Assembly (NCBI GenBank): GCA_003141795.1
Contig: PLNO01000090.1
Location: 4,733-13,381 of the forward strand
DNA length: 8,649 bases
Source: Spirochaetaceae bacterium
Lineage (GTDB): Bacteria; Spirochaetota; Spirochaetia; SZUA-6; Fen-1364
Reading direction: 5' to 3'
How positions within the stretch are numbered: the stretch's first letter is position 1; every line of letters starts with the position of its first letter. This document shows positions 1-7,618 of the stretch, in pieces. A program made the translations under genes and the position numbers. Under the pieces are notes generated by a model, which worked only from the letters and a program-made list of their open reading frames with translations, did no database searches and was not told where the DNA came from.

Positions 1-572
1 CGGGCCCGTTGCAGCCGTCTCCGGTGCTCCCGGACCGTCCCATCGTCGTGCGGCCGGACCGCTCGCTCACCATCCTCCCCGGGCAGAGCACGATCTTCTT
101 TCTGGAGCTGCCGGTCTGGTTCAAGCTGTCGATCACCGGCCATCAGCCCGCGCGCATCTTCGAGGAGCCGCTCAGCGCGCTGACGCGCACGTGGTTCGGG
201 GACCCCGTGACGGGGGAGCTGTGCTGGGGCCTGGCGACCCGTCTCCATCATTCACTGGATTCGGTGGGGCTCTCGGCCTACATCGCCGTATGCCCGCTGA
301 TGATCGAAAACACCTCCGAGACCGACCTCGGGTTCGAAAAGATCTGCATCCACGCCGAAAACCTCAGCATCTTCCAGGGCGAGGAGCGGCTCTGGACGAA
401 CAGCCTCCACGCCCAGTTCATGGGGCCCGAGCAATCGACGCAGATGGAAATCGTGCACACGCCGCCGGAGTTCGAGCCGGACTTGCGCCTGGTATCCGAG
501 GCGCGTCACCCGTCCACGGGGTGGAACATCCGTCGGACCTTCGGCGTGCTGAAGTACTTCACGGATTTCTGA
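1..572 (+). CDS. DUF432-like protein, 5' end outside window
   Basis: The reading frame is open to the left edge (in-frame codons from base 3) and stops with TGA at 570-572. The only early start-like codon is a TTG at 9 with no visible Shine-Dalgarno, so the N-terminus is probably missing. About 187 residues are visible. They are soluble-looking and beta-rich, with no signal peptide or membrane helix. Family-like segments are TWFGDPVTGELCW at about residues 61-73, CPLMIENTSE near 94-103 and RRTFGVLKYF near the C-terminus. From memory this pattern matches DUF432, a family of unknown function often encoded beside MscS-type channels. That fits here, because an mscS gene begins 13 bases after the stop. 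A role as a partner or regulator of the channel is inference from context only. Family assignment is fairly confident; function is unknown. Confidence 0.72.
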   Translation, partial: GPLQPSPVLPDRPIVVRPDRSLTILPGQSTIFFLELPVWFKLSITGHQPARIFEEPLSALTRTWFGDPVTGELCWGLATRLHHSLDSVGLSAYIAVCPLMIENTSETDLGFEKICIHAENLSIFQGEERLWTNSLHAQFMGPEQSTQMEIVHTPPEFEPDLRLVSEARHPSTGWNIRRTFGVLKYFTDF

Positions 573-585
573 AGGGAGCCAGTCG

Positions 586-1416
586 GTGTTCATTCAGCAG
601 ATCATGAACTGGATCCACTCCCTGCCGCCGGACATCCTGACCAAGGTGCTGCGCGTGGCGATCACCGTGGTCCTTGGCCTTTTCGTCGTGCGCCTCCTGG
701 CCGGGCTCAGCCGGCGCTACGTCATGCGCAAAGCGACGCCGCAGCGGCAGATGATCGTGCGCAAGCTGATCACGTACGTCGGCTACACACTCCTCATCAT
801 GGCGGTGCTCGCCGAGCTCGGGGTGAAGCTGACGGCGCTTCTGGGAGCCGCGGGGATCGTGGGGATCGCCGTCGGGTTCGCCTCCCAGACCAGCGTGTCC
901 AACATCATCAGCGGACTGTTCCTCATCTCGGAGAAGCCCTTCGCCATCGGCGATGTGATCCAGGTCGGCGATACGACGGGGATCATACAGTCGATCGACC
1001 TGCTGTCCATCAAGATTCGCACATTCGACAACCTGTTCGTCCGCATCCCGAACGAAAAGATCCTGAGCTCCTCGGTGACGAACATCACGCGCTTTCCCAT
1101 CCGGAGGCTCGACATCGTGTTCCAGGTCGATTATGGCCAGGACCTCGGCCGTGTGCACGAGATCCTCAGGGAGATCGCCCGGGGGAACCCCTGGAGCCTC
1201 GACGAGCCTGAGCCGGTGATCATGTCGTCGGCTTTCAAGGAATCCGGCATCGAGATTTTTTTCGGCCTGTGGTTCGCAAAGAGCGACTTCGTGGACGTGA
1301 AGAACTCGATCATGAGGGACATCACCACGCGGTTCGCAGAGCACTCGATCCGCTTCGCGCGGCCTGCCCGCGTGGTGACGATCAGCGGCGCACGGGAAAG
1401 CGAGCTTATCGGATGA
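586..1416 (+). CDS. mscS: MscS-type small-conductance mechanosensitive channel
   Basis: This 276-residue inner-membrane protein should open under membrane tension and release solutes during hypo-osmotic shock. The start is GTG at 586, preceded by GGGAG at 574-578 with a 7-base gap. Three hydrophobic helices are visible at about residues 20-40, 61-80 and 84-113. The third is the glycine- and alanine-rich pore helix, with GAAGIVGIAVGFASQTSVSN followed by IISGLFL. A beta domain follows at about 114-175 (segments PFAIGDVIQVGDTTG and VRIPNEKIL), then the C-terminal alpha/beta vestibule domain at 176-262. The length is close to the E. coli protein (286 residues) and nothing looks truncated. It probably shares a transcript with the DUF432-like gene upstream. 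Its last 11 bases overlap the 3' end of the convergent purA. A run of seven T at 1256-1262 lies inside the frame but does not disturb it. Confidence 0.95.
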   Translation: MFIQQIMNWIHSLPPDILTKVLRVAITVVLGLFVVRLLAGLSRRYVMRKATPQRQMIVRKLITYVGYTLLIMAVLAELGVKLTALLGAAGIVGIAVGFASQTSVSNIISGLFLISEKPFAIGDVIQVGDTTGIIQSIDLLSIKIRTFDNLFVRIPNEKILSSSVTNITRFPIRRLDIVFQVDYGQDLGRVHEILREIARGNPWSLDEPEPVIMSSAFKESGIEIFFGLWFAKSDFVDVKNSIMRDITTRFAEHSIRFARPARVVTISGARESELIG

Positions 1417-2683
1417 TGATCTGGTCCCGGTGCGGCCCCACGGAAATCCACTTGATGGACGCGCGGACGTTCTTCTCGATGAACAGCACGTACTCCCGGG
1501 CGCGTACCGGCAAGTCTTCGAACCTGCGCACCGCGGTGATGTCCGTCTTCCAGCCGGGAAGCTCCTGGTAGACCGCCGTGGCCGAGTCGAGCAGGCGTGA
1601 GATGGGGAAGGTGAGGGTCTTTTTTCCCGCCATGGTGTAAGCCGTACAGACCGGGATCGCCTCCCAATGGCAGAGGACGTCGAGATTCGTGATGGCCACT
1701 TCCGTAGCGCCCTGGACCCGGCAGCCATAGGCCGTGGCAACGCAGTCGAACCAGCCCACCCTGCGCGGGCGGCCCGTCGTCGCCCCGTACTCTCCGGCGT
1801 CTCCGCCGCGCTTCCTCAGGGTCTCCGCCTCCTCCCCGTGCAGCTCCGTAACGAACGGGCCGGCCCCCACGCAACTGGAGTACGCCTTGGTCACCGCCAC
1901 CACGCGGGTGATGGACCAGGGGGGCACTCCCGCCCCCACTGCGCCGAATCCGGCAAGCGGGGAGGAGGAGGTGGGATACGGCCAGATGCCGTGATCCGGA
2001 TCGCGCAGCGTGCCCAGCTGCCCCTCCAGGAGGATGGTCTTTCCCGCATCCACGGCGTCGAGCAGGAGCGTCGTGGTATCGGCAACGTGCGGGGCGAGCC
2101 TTTCCAGAAGCGGACGGATCTGCGATACGATGTCATCGACGGAGAGCGGGGCTTTTCCGTAGAGGGTCTGCAGAAGCACGTTTTTCTGAATGAGCGCCTT
2201 GGCAAGACGTGCCCGTACGAGCGTCTCGTCGAAGAGCTCGTTCACCTGCAGGCCGACCTTGAGGGACTTGTCCGCGTAGAAGGGGGCGATGCCTGACTTC
2301 GTCGAGCCGAAGCTCTCCTTGCCCAACCGCTCCTCCTCCAGGGAATCGAAGAGGATATGGTGGGGAAAGAGGACCTGGGCGCGCTCGGAAACCCGGACGT
2401 CGGGACGGGGCACGCCCCGCTCGACGAGCTTTTCCAGCTCTGACAGGAATGCCACGATGTTCAGCGCGACACCCGGACCCAGCACGTTGACGACCTTCGG
2501 GGAGAAGACGCCCGAGGGGAGGAGGTGCAGGGCGAATTTGCCGAACTCATTGATGATGGTGTGGCCGGCATTGTTGCCGCCCTGATACCGCACGACGAAC
2601 TCGGCGTCACGGGCGAGGTAGTCGGTGATCTTCCCCTTGCCTTCGTCGCCCCAGTTTGCCCCGACAACAGCGATCACGGGCAT
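1406..2683 (-). CDS. purA: Adenylosuccinate synthetase
   Basis: This cytosolic enzyme joins IMP and aspartate using GTP, the first committed step from IMP to AMP. The start is ATG at 2683, with AAGGAG seven bases upstream; an in-frame upstream extension to 2809 lacks family similarity. The protein has 425 residues, normal for the family. The N-terminal GTP/IMP loop is GANWGDEGKGK at 8-18 with D13, and NNAGHT at 37-42 carries H41. The loop ATTGRPRRVGWFD is at 301-313. Two IMP-site segments are not the E. coli version: GSTKSGIAPFY at 126-136 and EGQLGTLRDPDHG at 220-232, where E. coli has a GTTGRGIGPAYE-like and an EGAQGTLLDIDHG-like segment. From memory, this variant form is common in Clostridia, so the enzyme is probably active and of a distinct subtype. 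It lies 148 bases downstream of the lipoprotein gene. Confidence 0.95.
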   Translation of the reverse strand: MPVIAVVGANWGDEGKGKITDYLARDAEFVVRYQGGNNAGHTIINEFGKFALHLLPSGVFSPKVVNVLGPGVALNIVAFLSELEKLVERGVPRPDVRVSERAQVLFPHHILFDSLEEERLGKESFGSTKSGIAPFYADKSLKVGLQVNELFDETLVRARLAKALIQKNVLLQTLYGKAPLSVDDIVSQIRPLLERLAPHVADTTTLLLDAVDAGKTILLEGQLGTLRDPDHGIWPYPTSSSPLAGFGAVGAGVPPWSITRVVAVTKAYSSCVGAGPFVTELHGEEAETLRKRGGDAGEYGATTGRPRRVGWFDCVATAYGCRVQGATEVAITNLDVLCHWEAIPVCTAYTMAGKKTLTFPISRLLDSATAVYQELPGWKTDITAVRRFEDLPVRAREYVLFIEKNVRASIKWISVGPHRDQIIIR

Positions 2684-2690
2684 TGTGCCC

Positions 2691-2696
2691 CTCCTT
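2691..2696 (-). promoter_or_regulatory. Shine-Dalgarno fixing the purA start
   Basis: On the minus strand AAGGAG is followed by seven bases and then ATG at 2683. It is a near-perfect ribosome binding site and argues against any start further upstream in the open frame. Confidence 0.85.
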
Positions 2697-2709
2697 GCAA
2701 GACGGGACC

Positions 2710-2737
2710 ATCGTATACGATCGGCGGCAGCGTGCAA
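2710..2737 (-). promoter_or_regulatory. Candidate purA promoter with 12-bp palindrome
   Basis: On the minus strand TTGCAC (2737-2732) is followed by a 16-base spacer and TACGAT (2715-2710), a modest sigma-70-like match. The -10 lies inside a perfect 12-base palindrome, ATCGTATACGAT, at 2710-2721, which could be an operator. The position, 27 or more bases upstream of the purA ATG, is suitable. The -35 matches only weakly, so this is tentative. Confidence 0.35.
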
Positions 2738-2831
2738 AGGAGGCGTGCCCGGGCAGCACGTGCTCACCCCCGTCGACGATCGGGGCGAGGAGTACGCGCG
2801 GGCGGTCACCGTCCTTTCGGAGAAGTGGCGG

Positions 2832-3659
2832 CTACGGGGTTGTGGGCGCTGGTGGTACTGCCGCGGGTGATGTCACCTCAGGCTGGGCGGGCGCGGCGGG
2901 GGCCGTGGAGGCTGCGCCTTGTTGCGCCGGAGCTGCTGGCGTCGATGCCGCCGGAGCGGGCGCCGCGGGCGTAGGCGGCGCGGTGAGCTCATCCAGCGCC
3001 GCTTTCACGTCAGGCAGGAAGATCGAGCCGGGGAAGTCCTTGATCGCTGAAGAAAGAAAGGCCTGGCGCTGCTTCTGGTTGTGCGACGCCGCGGCGAGCT
3101 TCAGAAGGATCGCCGGCTCAACGTCCTCCTCCTTGGACGATACGCCCTCGTTTCTCAGGTAGACGTCCTTGATGAGCATCTTCGCCGATGCATCGAAGCC
3201 CGTCACCCGGATGAAGCTCATGCCTCCCGTATCCGCATGGATGGCGAGCACGGTGAGCCGGGGGACGATCGCCGTGGTTGCCGCGGTGTTGTTGGGCACC
3301 GAGTAGATCACGGCGTCGTCGGTGGTGACCGCCAGTATTGAGCGGGACACGAGGAAGTCGGACCGCACCCAGCCGTCGTTTCCCGAGGCGCGCCGCACGT
3401 GGAGGAGCTCCCTGTCCTTCCCCGCCTGGGTGACCTTTTCCGTCTGCCCGAGGAGCGCGAGCTTCTCTCCGATCGTGATCGTCTCCCTCTGCGTAAGGGT
3501 TCCATTGGAGAGTGAGTACAGCGGGAGGTCGGCCGCGATGGCGAACGCGCTACGGGCGTCTGAGACGACCGCCTCGGGCACGGGGGAGGAGTGGCGTTGT
3601 TCGCAGGAGACCGCGGTGAGGAGCGTGAGGAGCGCGACCAGGGCACAGGCGTGTCTCAT
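2832..3659 (-). CDS. SH3-like secreted lipoprotein with Pro/Ala-rich tail
   Basis: The start is ATG at 3659 because GGAGG lies five bases upstream; a GTG six bases earlier would overlap that site. The protein has 275 residues. The N-terminus is a signal peptide (residues 1-18) ending in a lipobox-like LTAVSC, with C19 the likely lipidated residue. Alanine at -3 is a relaxed form of the motif. Two SH3-like segments follow at about 38-104 (ending GNDGWVRSDFLVS) and 108-171 (beginning around DDAVIYSVPNN). Then comes a helical stretch near 178-225, and a disordered tail of about 50 residues (226-275) made almost entirely of Pro, Ala, Thr, Ser and Gln. Bacterial SH3 domains often bind peptidoglycan or envelope proteins, so a cell-envelope role is likely but no function can be named. 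It is divergent from the sigma/RskA fusion gene. Confidence 0.8.
   Translation of the reverse strand: MRHACALVALLTLLTAVSCEQRHSSPVPEAVVSDARSAFAIAADLPLYSLSNGTLTQRETITIGEKLALLGQTEKVTQAGKDRELLHVRRASGNDGWVRSDFLVSRSILAVTTDDAVIYSVPNNTAATTAIVPRLTVLAIHADTGGMSFIRVTGFDASAKMLIKDVYLRNEGVSSKEEDVEPAILLKLAAASHNQKQRQAFLSSAIKDFPGSIFLPDVKAALDELTAPPTPAAPAPAASTPAAPAQQGAASTAPAAPAQPEVTSPAAVPPAPTTP
2835..2984 (-). repeat. Low-complexity Pro/Ala-rich coding tract
   Basis: This stretch encodes the last 50 residues of the lipoprotein. It consists of irregular Ala-Pro units such as PAAPAPAAS, PAAPAQ and PAAPAQPE. The DNA is correspondingly GC-rich and semi-repetitive. It probably forms an extended flexible linker or wall-spanning tail, and such tracts can vary in length between strains. 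Confidence 0.75.
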
Positions 3660-3664
3660 GACCA

Positions 3665-3669
3665 CCTCC
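3665..3669 (-). promoter_or_regulatory. Shine-Dalgarno fixing the lipoprotein start
   Basis: GGAGG on the minus strand lies five bases before ATG at 3659. It overlaps the alternative GTG codon at 3665, which rules that codon out as the start. Confidence 0.8.
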
Positions 3670-3687
3670 GTAAACTTTCTCGATCCT

Positions 3688-3717
3688 ACGGTAGGGGGGA
3701 AGCCCTCAGGATGTCAA
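3688..3717 (-). promoter_or_regulatory. Candidate promoter of the lipoprotein gene
   Basis: A perfect TTGACA occurs on the minus strand at 3717-3712. After an 18-base spacer comes TACCGT (3693-3688), a 3-of-6 match to the -10 consensus. It sits about 30 bases upstream of the lipoprotein ATG and so is well placed. The perfect -35 makes it credible; the -10 is weak. Confidence 0.45.
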
Positions 3718-3822
3718 TCCTCGAGTTTCCCACCGACGGTGCGGATGACTACATTGGGGGATGGGCAATCCAAACAGCGCCGGGCGGTGTATTCCTCTGA
3801 TGTGGGTGACCGGGTACGGACG

Positions 3823-4827
3823 ATGAACGAGCAGACTGACGAGGGGTGCGCGCTGGACCTCGCGCACGGGAAGGCGGAAGCGCTGCAGGTCCTGTACTCA
3901 CGCTACGCGGCACTCGTTCATCATATCGCGGCGCAAAGCCTGGATGCGCACGGTGCCCAGGATGTGGTGCAGGAGGTCTTCCTCGCCGTCTGGCGGAAGG
4001 CTGCGACCTTCGACCCGTCCCGGGGCAGGTTCCGCCCCTGGCTGCTGCAAATCACGCACCGCAGGATCCTCAACGAGCTTCGCATGCGCAGCCGCAGGCC
4101 GCAGGCGGCGGAGGAGACGGGTCCCGATGTCGTGGATGAGCTCCCTGATGTCGGGGCGGATCCCGTGGAGGAGACCTGGAAGCTCTACCGACGGGACACT
4201 GTCCGGGCGGCGGTGAACCGGCTCCCTCCGGCGCAGCGCCAGGCGCTGAGCCTCGCCTTCTTCGACGATCTGACGCACGATCAGGTTGCCGCGACCCTGC
4301 ACCTTCCCCTGGGAACGGTGAAAACGCGGATCAGGTCCGGCGTGCGGAGGCTGCGGTTCCTCCTGGCGCCGCTCGGCGTGGCAGCCGTCGCTGCCGCCAT
4401 CCTCGTGGGAATTGCCGTGCAGATCGGGACCGAACGGACCGTGGCGGTGCGGAACGATCGCGCGCTTTCCATGGTCACCGCGAGCGACATCACCACGCTG
4501 CGCATTCCCGCGGCGCCCGTCGACCCCGCCGCGACCCATGCCGTCTACCGCGGCAGGTCGGGGACCGCGCTTGCCGTGATCGCGCTGCACAACTTCAGCC
4601 CCGCGCAGAGCGGTACGACCTATCAGGCGTGGACACTGCGTGACGGGGTATGGACCTCCATGGGAACCGCGGTTCCCGACGCCCGACACGGCGCGGTCAT
4701 CGTTGCAGAAGGCAGAACGTACACTGCGCTGCCCGACGCGGTGGAGGTCACCGTCGAGCCGCAGGGGGGAAGCCGGACGCCCTCGGGCCGGATCGTCATC
4801 CACTGGGAAAAGCAACCCGCGCAATGA
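3823..4827 (+). CDS. Membrane-anchored ECF sigma factor fused to RskA-like domain
   Basis: This 334-residue protein combines modules that are usually separate. Residues about 18-88 resemble sigma region 2 (DVVQEVFLAVWRKA, then FRPWLLQITHRRILNELR). Residues about 122-178 resemble region 4, with the helix-turn-helix LTHDQVAATLHLPLGTVKTR at 150-169. One hydrophobic helix follows at about 183-201. Residues about 205-334 resemble the extracytoplasmic part of RskA-type anti-sigma factors, including YQAWTLRDGVW (267-277) and the hallmark VTVEPQGGSRTPSG (309-322). No cytoplasmic zinc-binding anti-sigma domain (HxxxCxxC) is present. The predicted topology puts the sigma part inside and the RskA-like part outside. 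The start is ATG 3823; a GTG at 3802 is in frame, and neither has a good ribosome binding site. A plausible but unproven role is promoter control after regulated proteolysis at the membrane. Confidence 0.85.
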   Translation: MNEQTDEGCALDLAHGKAEALQVLYSRYAALVHHIAAQSLDAHGAQDVVQEVFLAVWRKAATFDPSRGRFRPWLLQITHRRILNELRMRSRRPQAAEETGPDVVDELPDVGADPVEETWKLYRRDTVRAAVNRLPPAQRQALSLAFFDDLTHDQVAATLHLPLGTVKTRIRSGVRRLRFLLAPLGVAAVAAAILVGIAVQIGTERTVAVRNDRALSMVTASDITTLRIPAAPVDPAATHAVYRGRSGTALAVIALHNFSPAQSGTTYQAWTLRDGVWTSMGTAVPDARHGAVIVAEGRTYTALPDAVEVTVEPQGGSRTPSGRIVIHWEKQPAQ

Positions 4828-4857
4828 AAAAGGCCCCAGCGTTTGCCGGGGCCTTTT
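4828..4857. terminator. Bidirectional intrinsic terminator
   Basis: AAAAGGCCCC at 4828-4837 and GGGGCCTTTT at 4848-4857 form a perfect 10-bp stem with a 10-base loop. A-rich and T-rich arms flank the GC core on both strands. It starts right after the sigma-fusion stop codon and lies 22 bases beyond the gapA stop, so it can end both converging transcripts. Confidence 0.85.
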
Positions 4858-4879
4858 CGCTTATCGTACGGAACCGAAA

Positions 4880-6446
<1,567 letters not shown>

Positions 6447-6467
6447 GGCTGGGTTCAATGTACCTAA

Positions 6468-7589
6468 TTATCGATGCTGGTGCAAGATGACGTCCGCCCA
6501 CTCGATCCCCTCCCCGTCGGGAACGGAACGTTGCGCGACCGCTCCCACGACGGTATCCCAGTGTTCGGGGGCGAGGCCGGGGCGCAGCACCTTCTCCGTG
6601 CGCAGCACCCCGACATCCGCCGCGGTGATGACGGACCCCGCGGGAATGGCGCGAAGCGCGTGGAGGGAGCGGTTCGTCCTGCCGTAATTCGGCCGCTCCG
6701 CCGCGGCGAGCTCTTTTATGCCATTGCCAACGACCGCCGAAAGGCGCCCCGTACCGTAGCTGCTTTCGAGCGCTGCAAGCGTCTTCCCCGGCGCCACCGC
6801 CTCCGCCTCCGCCTCACGGATCGCGCGCACCATGCGCTTGAAGTCAGCCGGCTCAAGCGCTATGGGATCGTCGAGCCCCGTACCGTCACGCGACAGCGTG
6901 AAGTGCTTCTCCACCGCGCATGCCCCGTGGAGAACGGCCAGTGTGGGGACGAGCACGGCGTCCAGTGAGTGGTCGGAGAGGCCCATGGGGATGCCGAACG
7001 CGCGGGCGAGCGTTTCCAGCACCGCGACATTGTACTCCTCCTCGGGTGCGGGATAGGAGGTGATGCAGTGCATCAGAAGCGAGCGACGGCGGCCGGTGAT
7101 CAGCAACGCGCGCTCGATGTCTCCCAGAGTGGATACCCCCGAGGAGAGGAACAGGGGCAGGTCGTAGCCGGCGATCTCGCGGAGGAGCGGAAAATGGTTG
7201 AGCTCGGGAGAGGCGATCTTCAGCGCGCCGACCCCGAGGGATGCCAGCTCGCGCGCGCTCCTGATGCCGAAGGGAGAGCAGAGGAACAGCGCCCCTGCCG
7301 ATTCCGTGTGCGCCTTCAGTGCGGCGTAGAAATCGACGGGGCGTTCCATCGCCTTGAACTGCTCGTAGAGTGCGACTTTTCCCGTTGGGAGGTCCACGAG
7401 CCCGGATCGGGGGTGGAGGATCTCATCAGCGTAGACGAGCTGGAACTTGATGCAGTCGGCGCCCGCCCCCACTGCGGCATCGATGAGGCGCCGGGCGAGG
7501 CCGAGATCGCCCTGATGGGAGGTGCCGAGCTCTGCAATGACGAGGCAGGGGTGCCCGGGACCGACCGTGCGCTCCGCAAATCGTATCAT
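6468..7589 (-). CDS. NeuB-family nonulosonic acid synthase with SAF domain
   Basis: The 373-residue protein resembles N-acetylneuraminate synthase and relatives (NeuB, LegI, PseI, SpsE). These condense phosphoenolpyruvate with an N-acylated hexosamine to give a nine-carbon sugar acid. The TIM-barrel part (about 1-265) shows VIAELGTSHQGD (17-28), IKFQ (47-50), CSPFG (104-108), IASPEL (125-130) and SSGVSTLGDIE (149-159). H207 in GLSDHS and H229 in EKHF correspond to the metal-binding histidines of NeuB. Residues about 305-370 form a C-terminal SAF/antifreeze-like domain (NRSLHALRAIPAGSVIT). The start is ATG 7589, with only a weak ribosome binding site. The exact substrate cannot be told. No neuA, neuC or other glycan gene is in the window, so the product may be activated elsewhere or may differ from sialic acid. 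It starts 29 bases after dcd. Confidence 0.88.
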   Translation of the reverse strand: MIRFAERTVGPGHPCLVIAELGTSHQGDLGLARRLIDAAVGAGADCIKFQLVYADEILHPRSGLVDLPTGKVALYEQFKAMERPVDFYAALKAHTESAGALFLCSPFGIRSARELASLGVGALKIASPELNHFPLLREIAGYDLPLFLSSGVSTLGDIERALLITGRRRSLLMHCITSYPAPEEEYNVAVLETLARAFGIPMGLSDHSLDAVLVPTLAVLHGACAVEKHFTLSRDGTGLDDPIALEPADFKRMVRAIREAEAEAVAPGKTLAALESSYGTGRLSAVVGNGIKELAAAERPNYGRTNRSLHALRAIPAGSVITAADVGVLRTEKVLRPGLAPEHWDTVVGAVAQRSVPDGEGIEWADVILHQHR

Positions 7590-7618
7590 CGCTCTAGTAT
7601 CGGCGGCGCCGCGGCGGA

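Larger units (their letters stand above)
3660..3822. other. Divergent intergenic region, lipoprotein / sigma fusion
   Basis: This 163-base gap separates two divergent genes. It holds the lipoprotein Shine-Dalgarno and candidate promoter on its left side. I found no convincing plus-strand promoter for the sigma gene and no clear Shine-Dalgarno before its ATG at 3823 (the sequence just upstream is GGGTACGGACG). If the sigma factor controls itself or the lipoprotein, its recognition site would be expected here. Confidence 0.5.

Noticed and set aside
1256..1262. Run of seven T inside mscS as a possible phase-variation site
   Set aside because: It is short, encodes conserved-looking hydrophobic residues, and the frame is intact. 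There is no sign of switching.
559..1740. Long minus-strand open frame (393 residues) opposite mscS
   Set aside because: It is antisense to a clear channel gene, is dominated by Arg, Ser, Pro, Asp and His, and shows no domain. It is a by-product of high GC.
2684..2809. Upstream extension of purA
   Set aside because: A perfect AAGGAG precedes the ATG at 2683, and the extension has no similarity to PurA, whose N-terminus is the GTP-binding strand.
3322..3822. In-frame extension of the sigma gene upstream to 3322
   Set aside because: This part is antisense to the lipoprotein gene and its translation has no sigma-like or other family pattern. ATG 3823 gives the normal sigma N-terminus.
3898..4824. 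Minus-strand open frame (308 residues) opposite the sigma gene
   Set aside because: Arg- and Gly-rich antisense translation with no family pattern. The plus-strand sigma and RskA motifs are decisive.
7603..7612. GC palindrome GCGGCGCCGC between dcd and the neuB-like gene
   Set aside because: It is short and wholly G/C with no T-run, and is expected by chance in this base composition.
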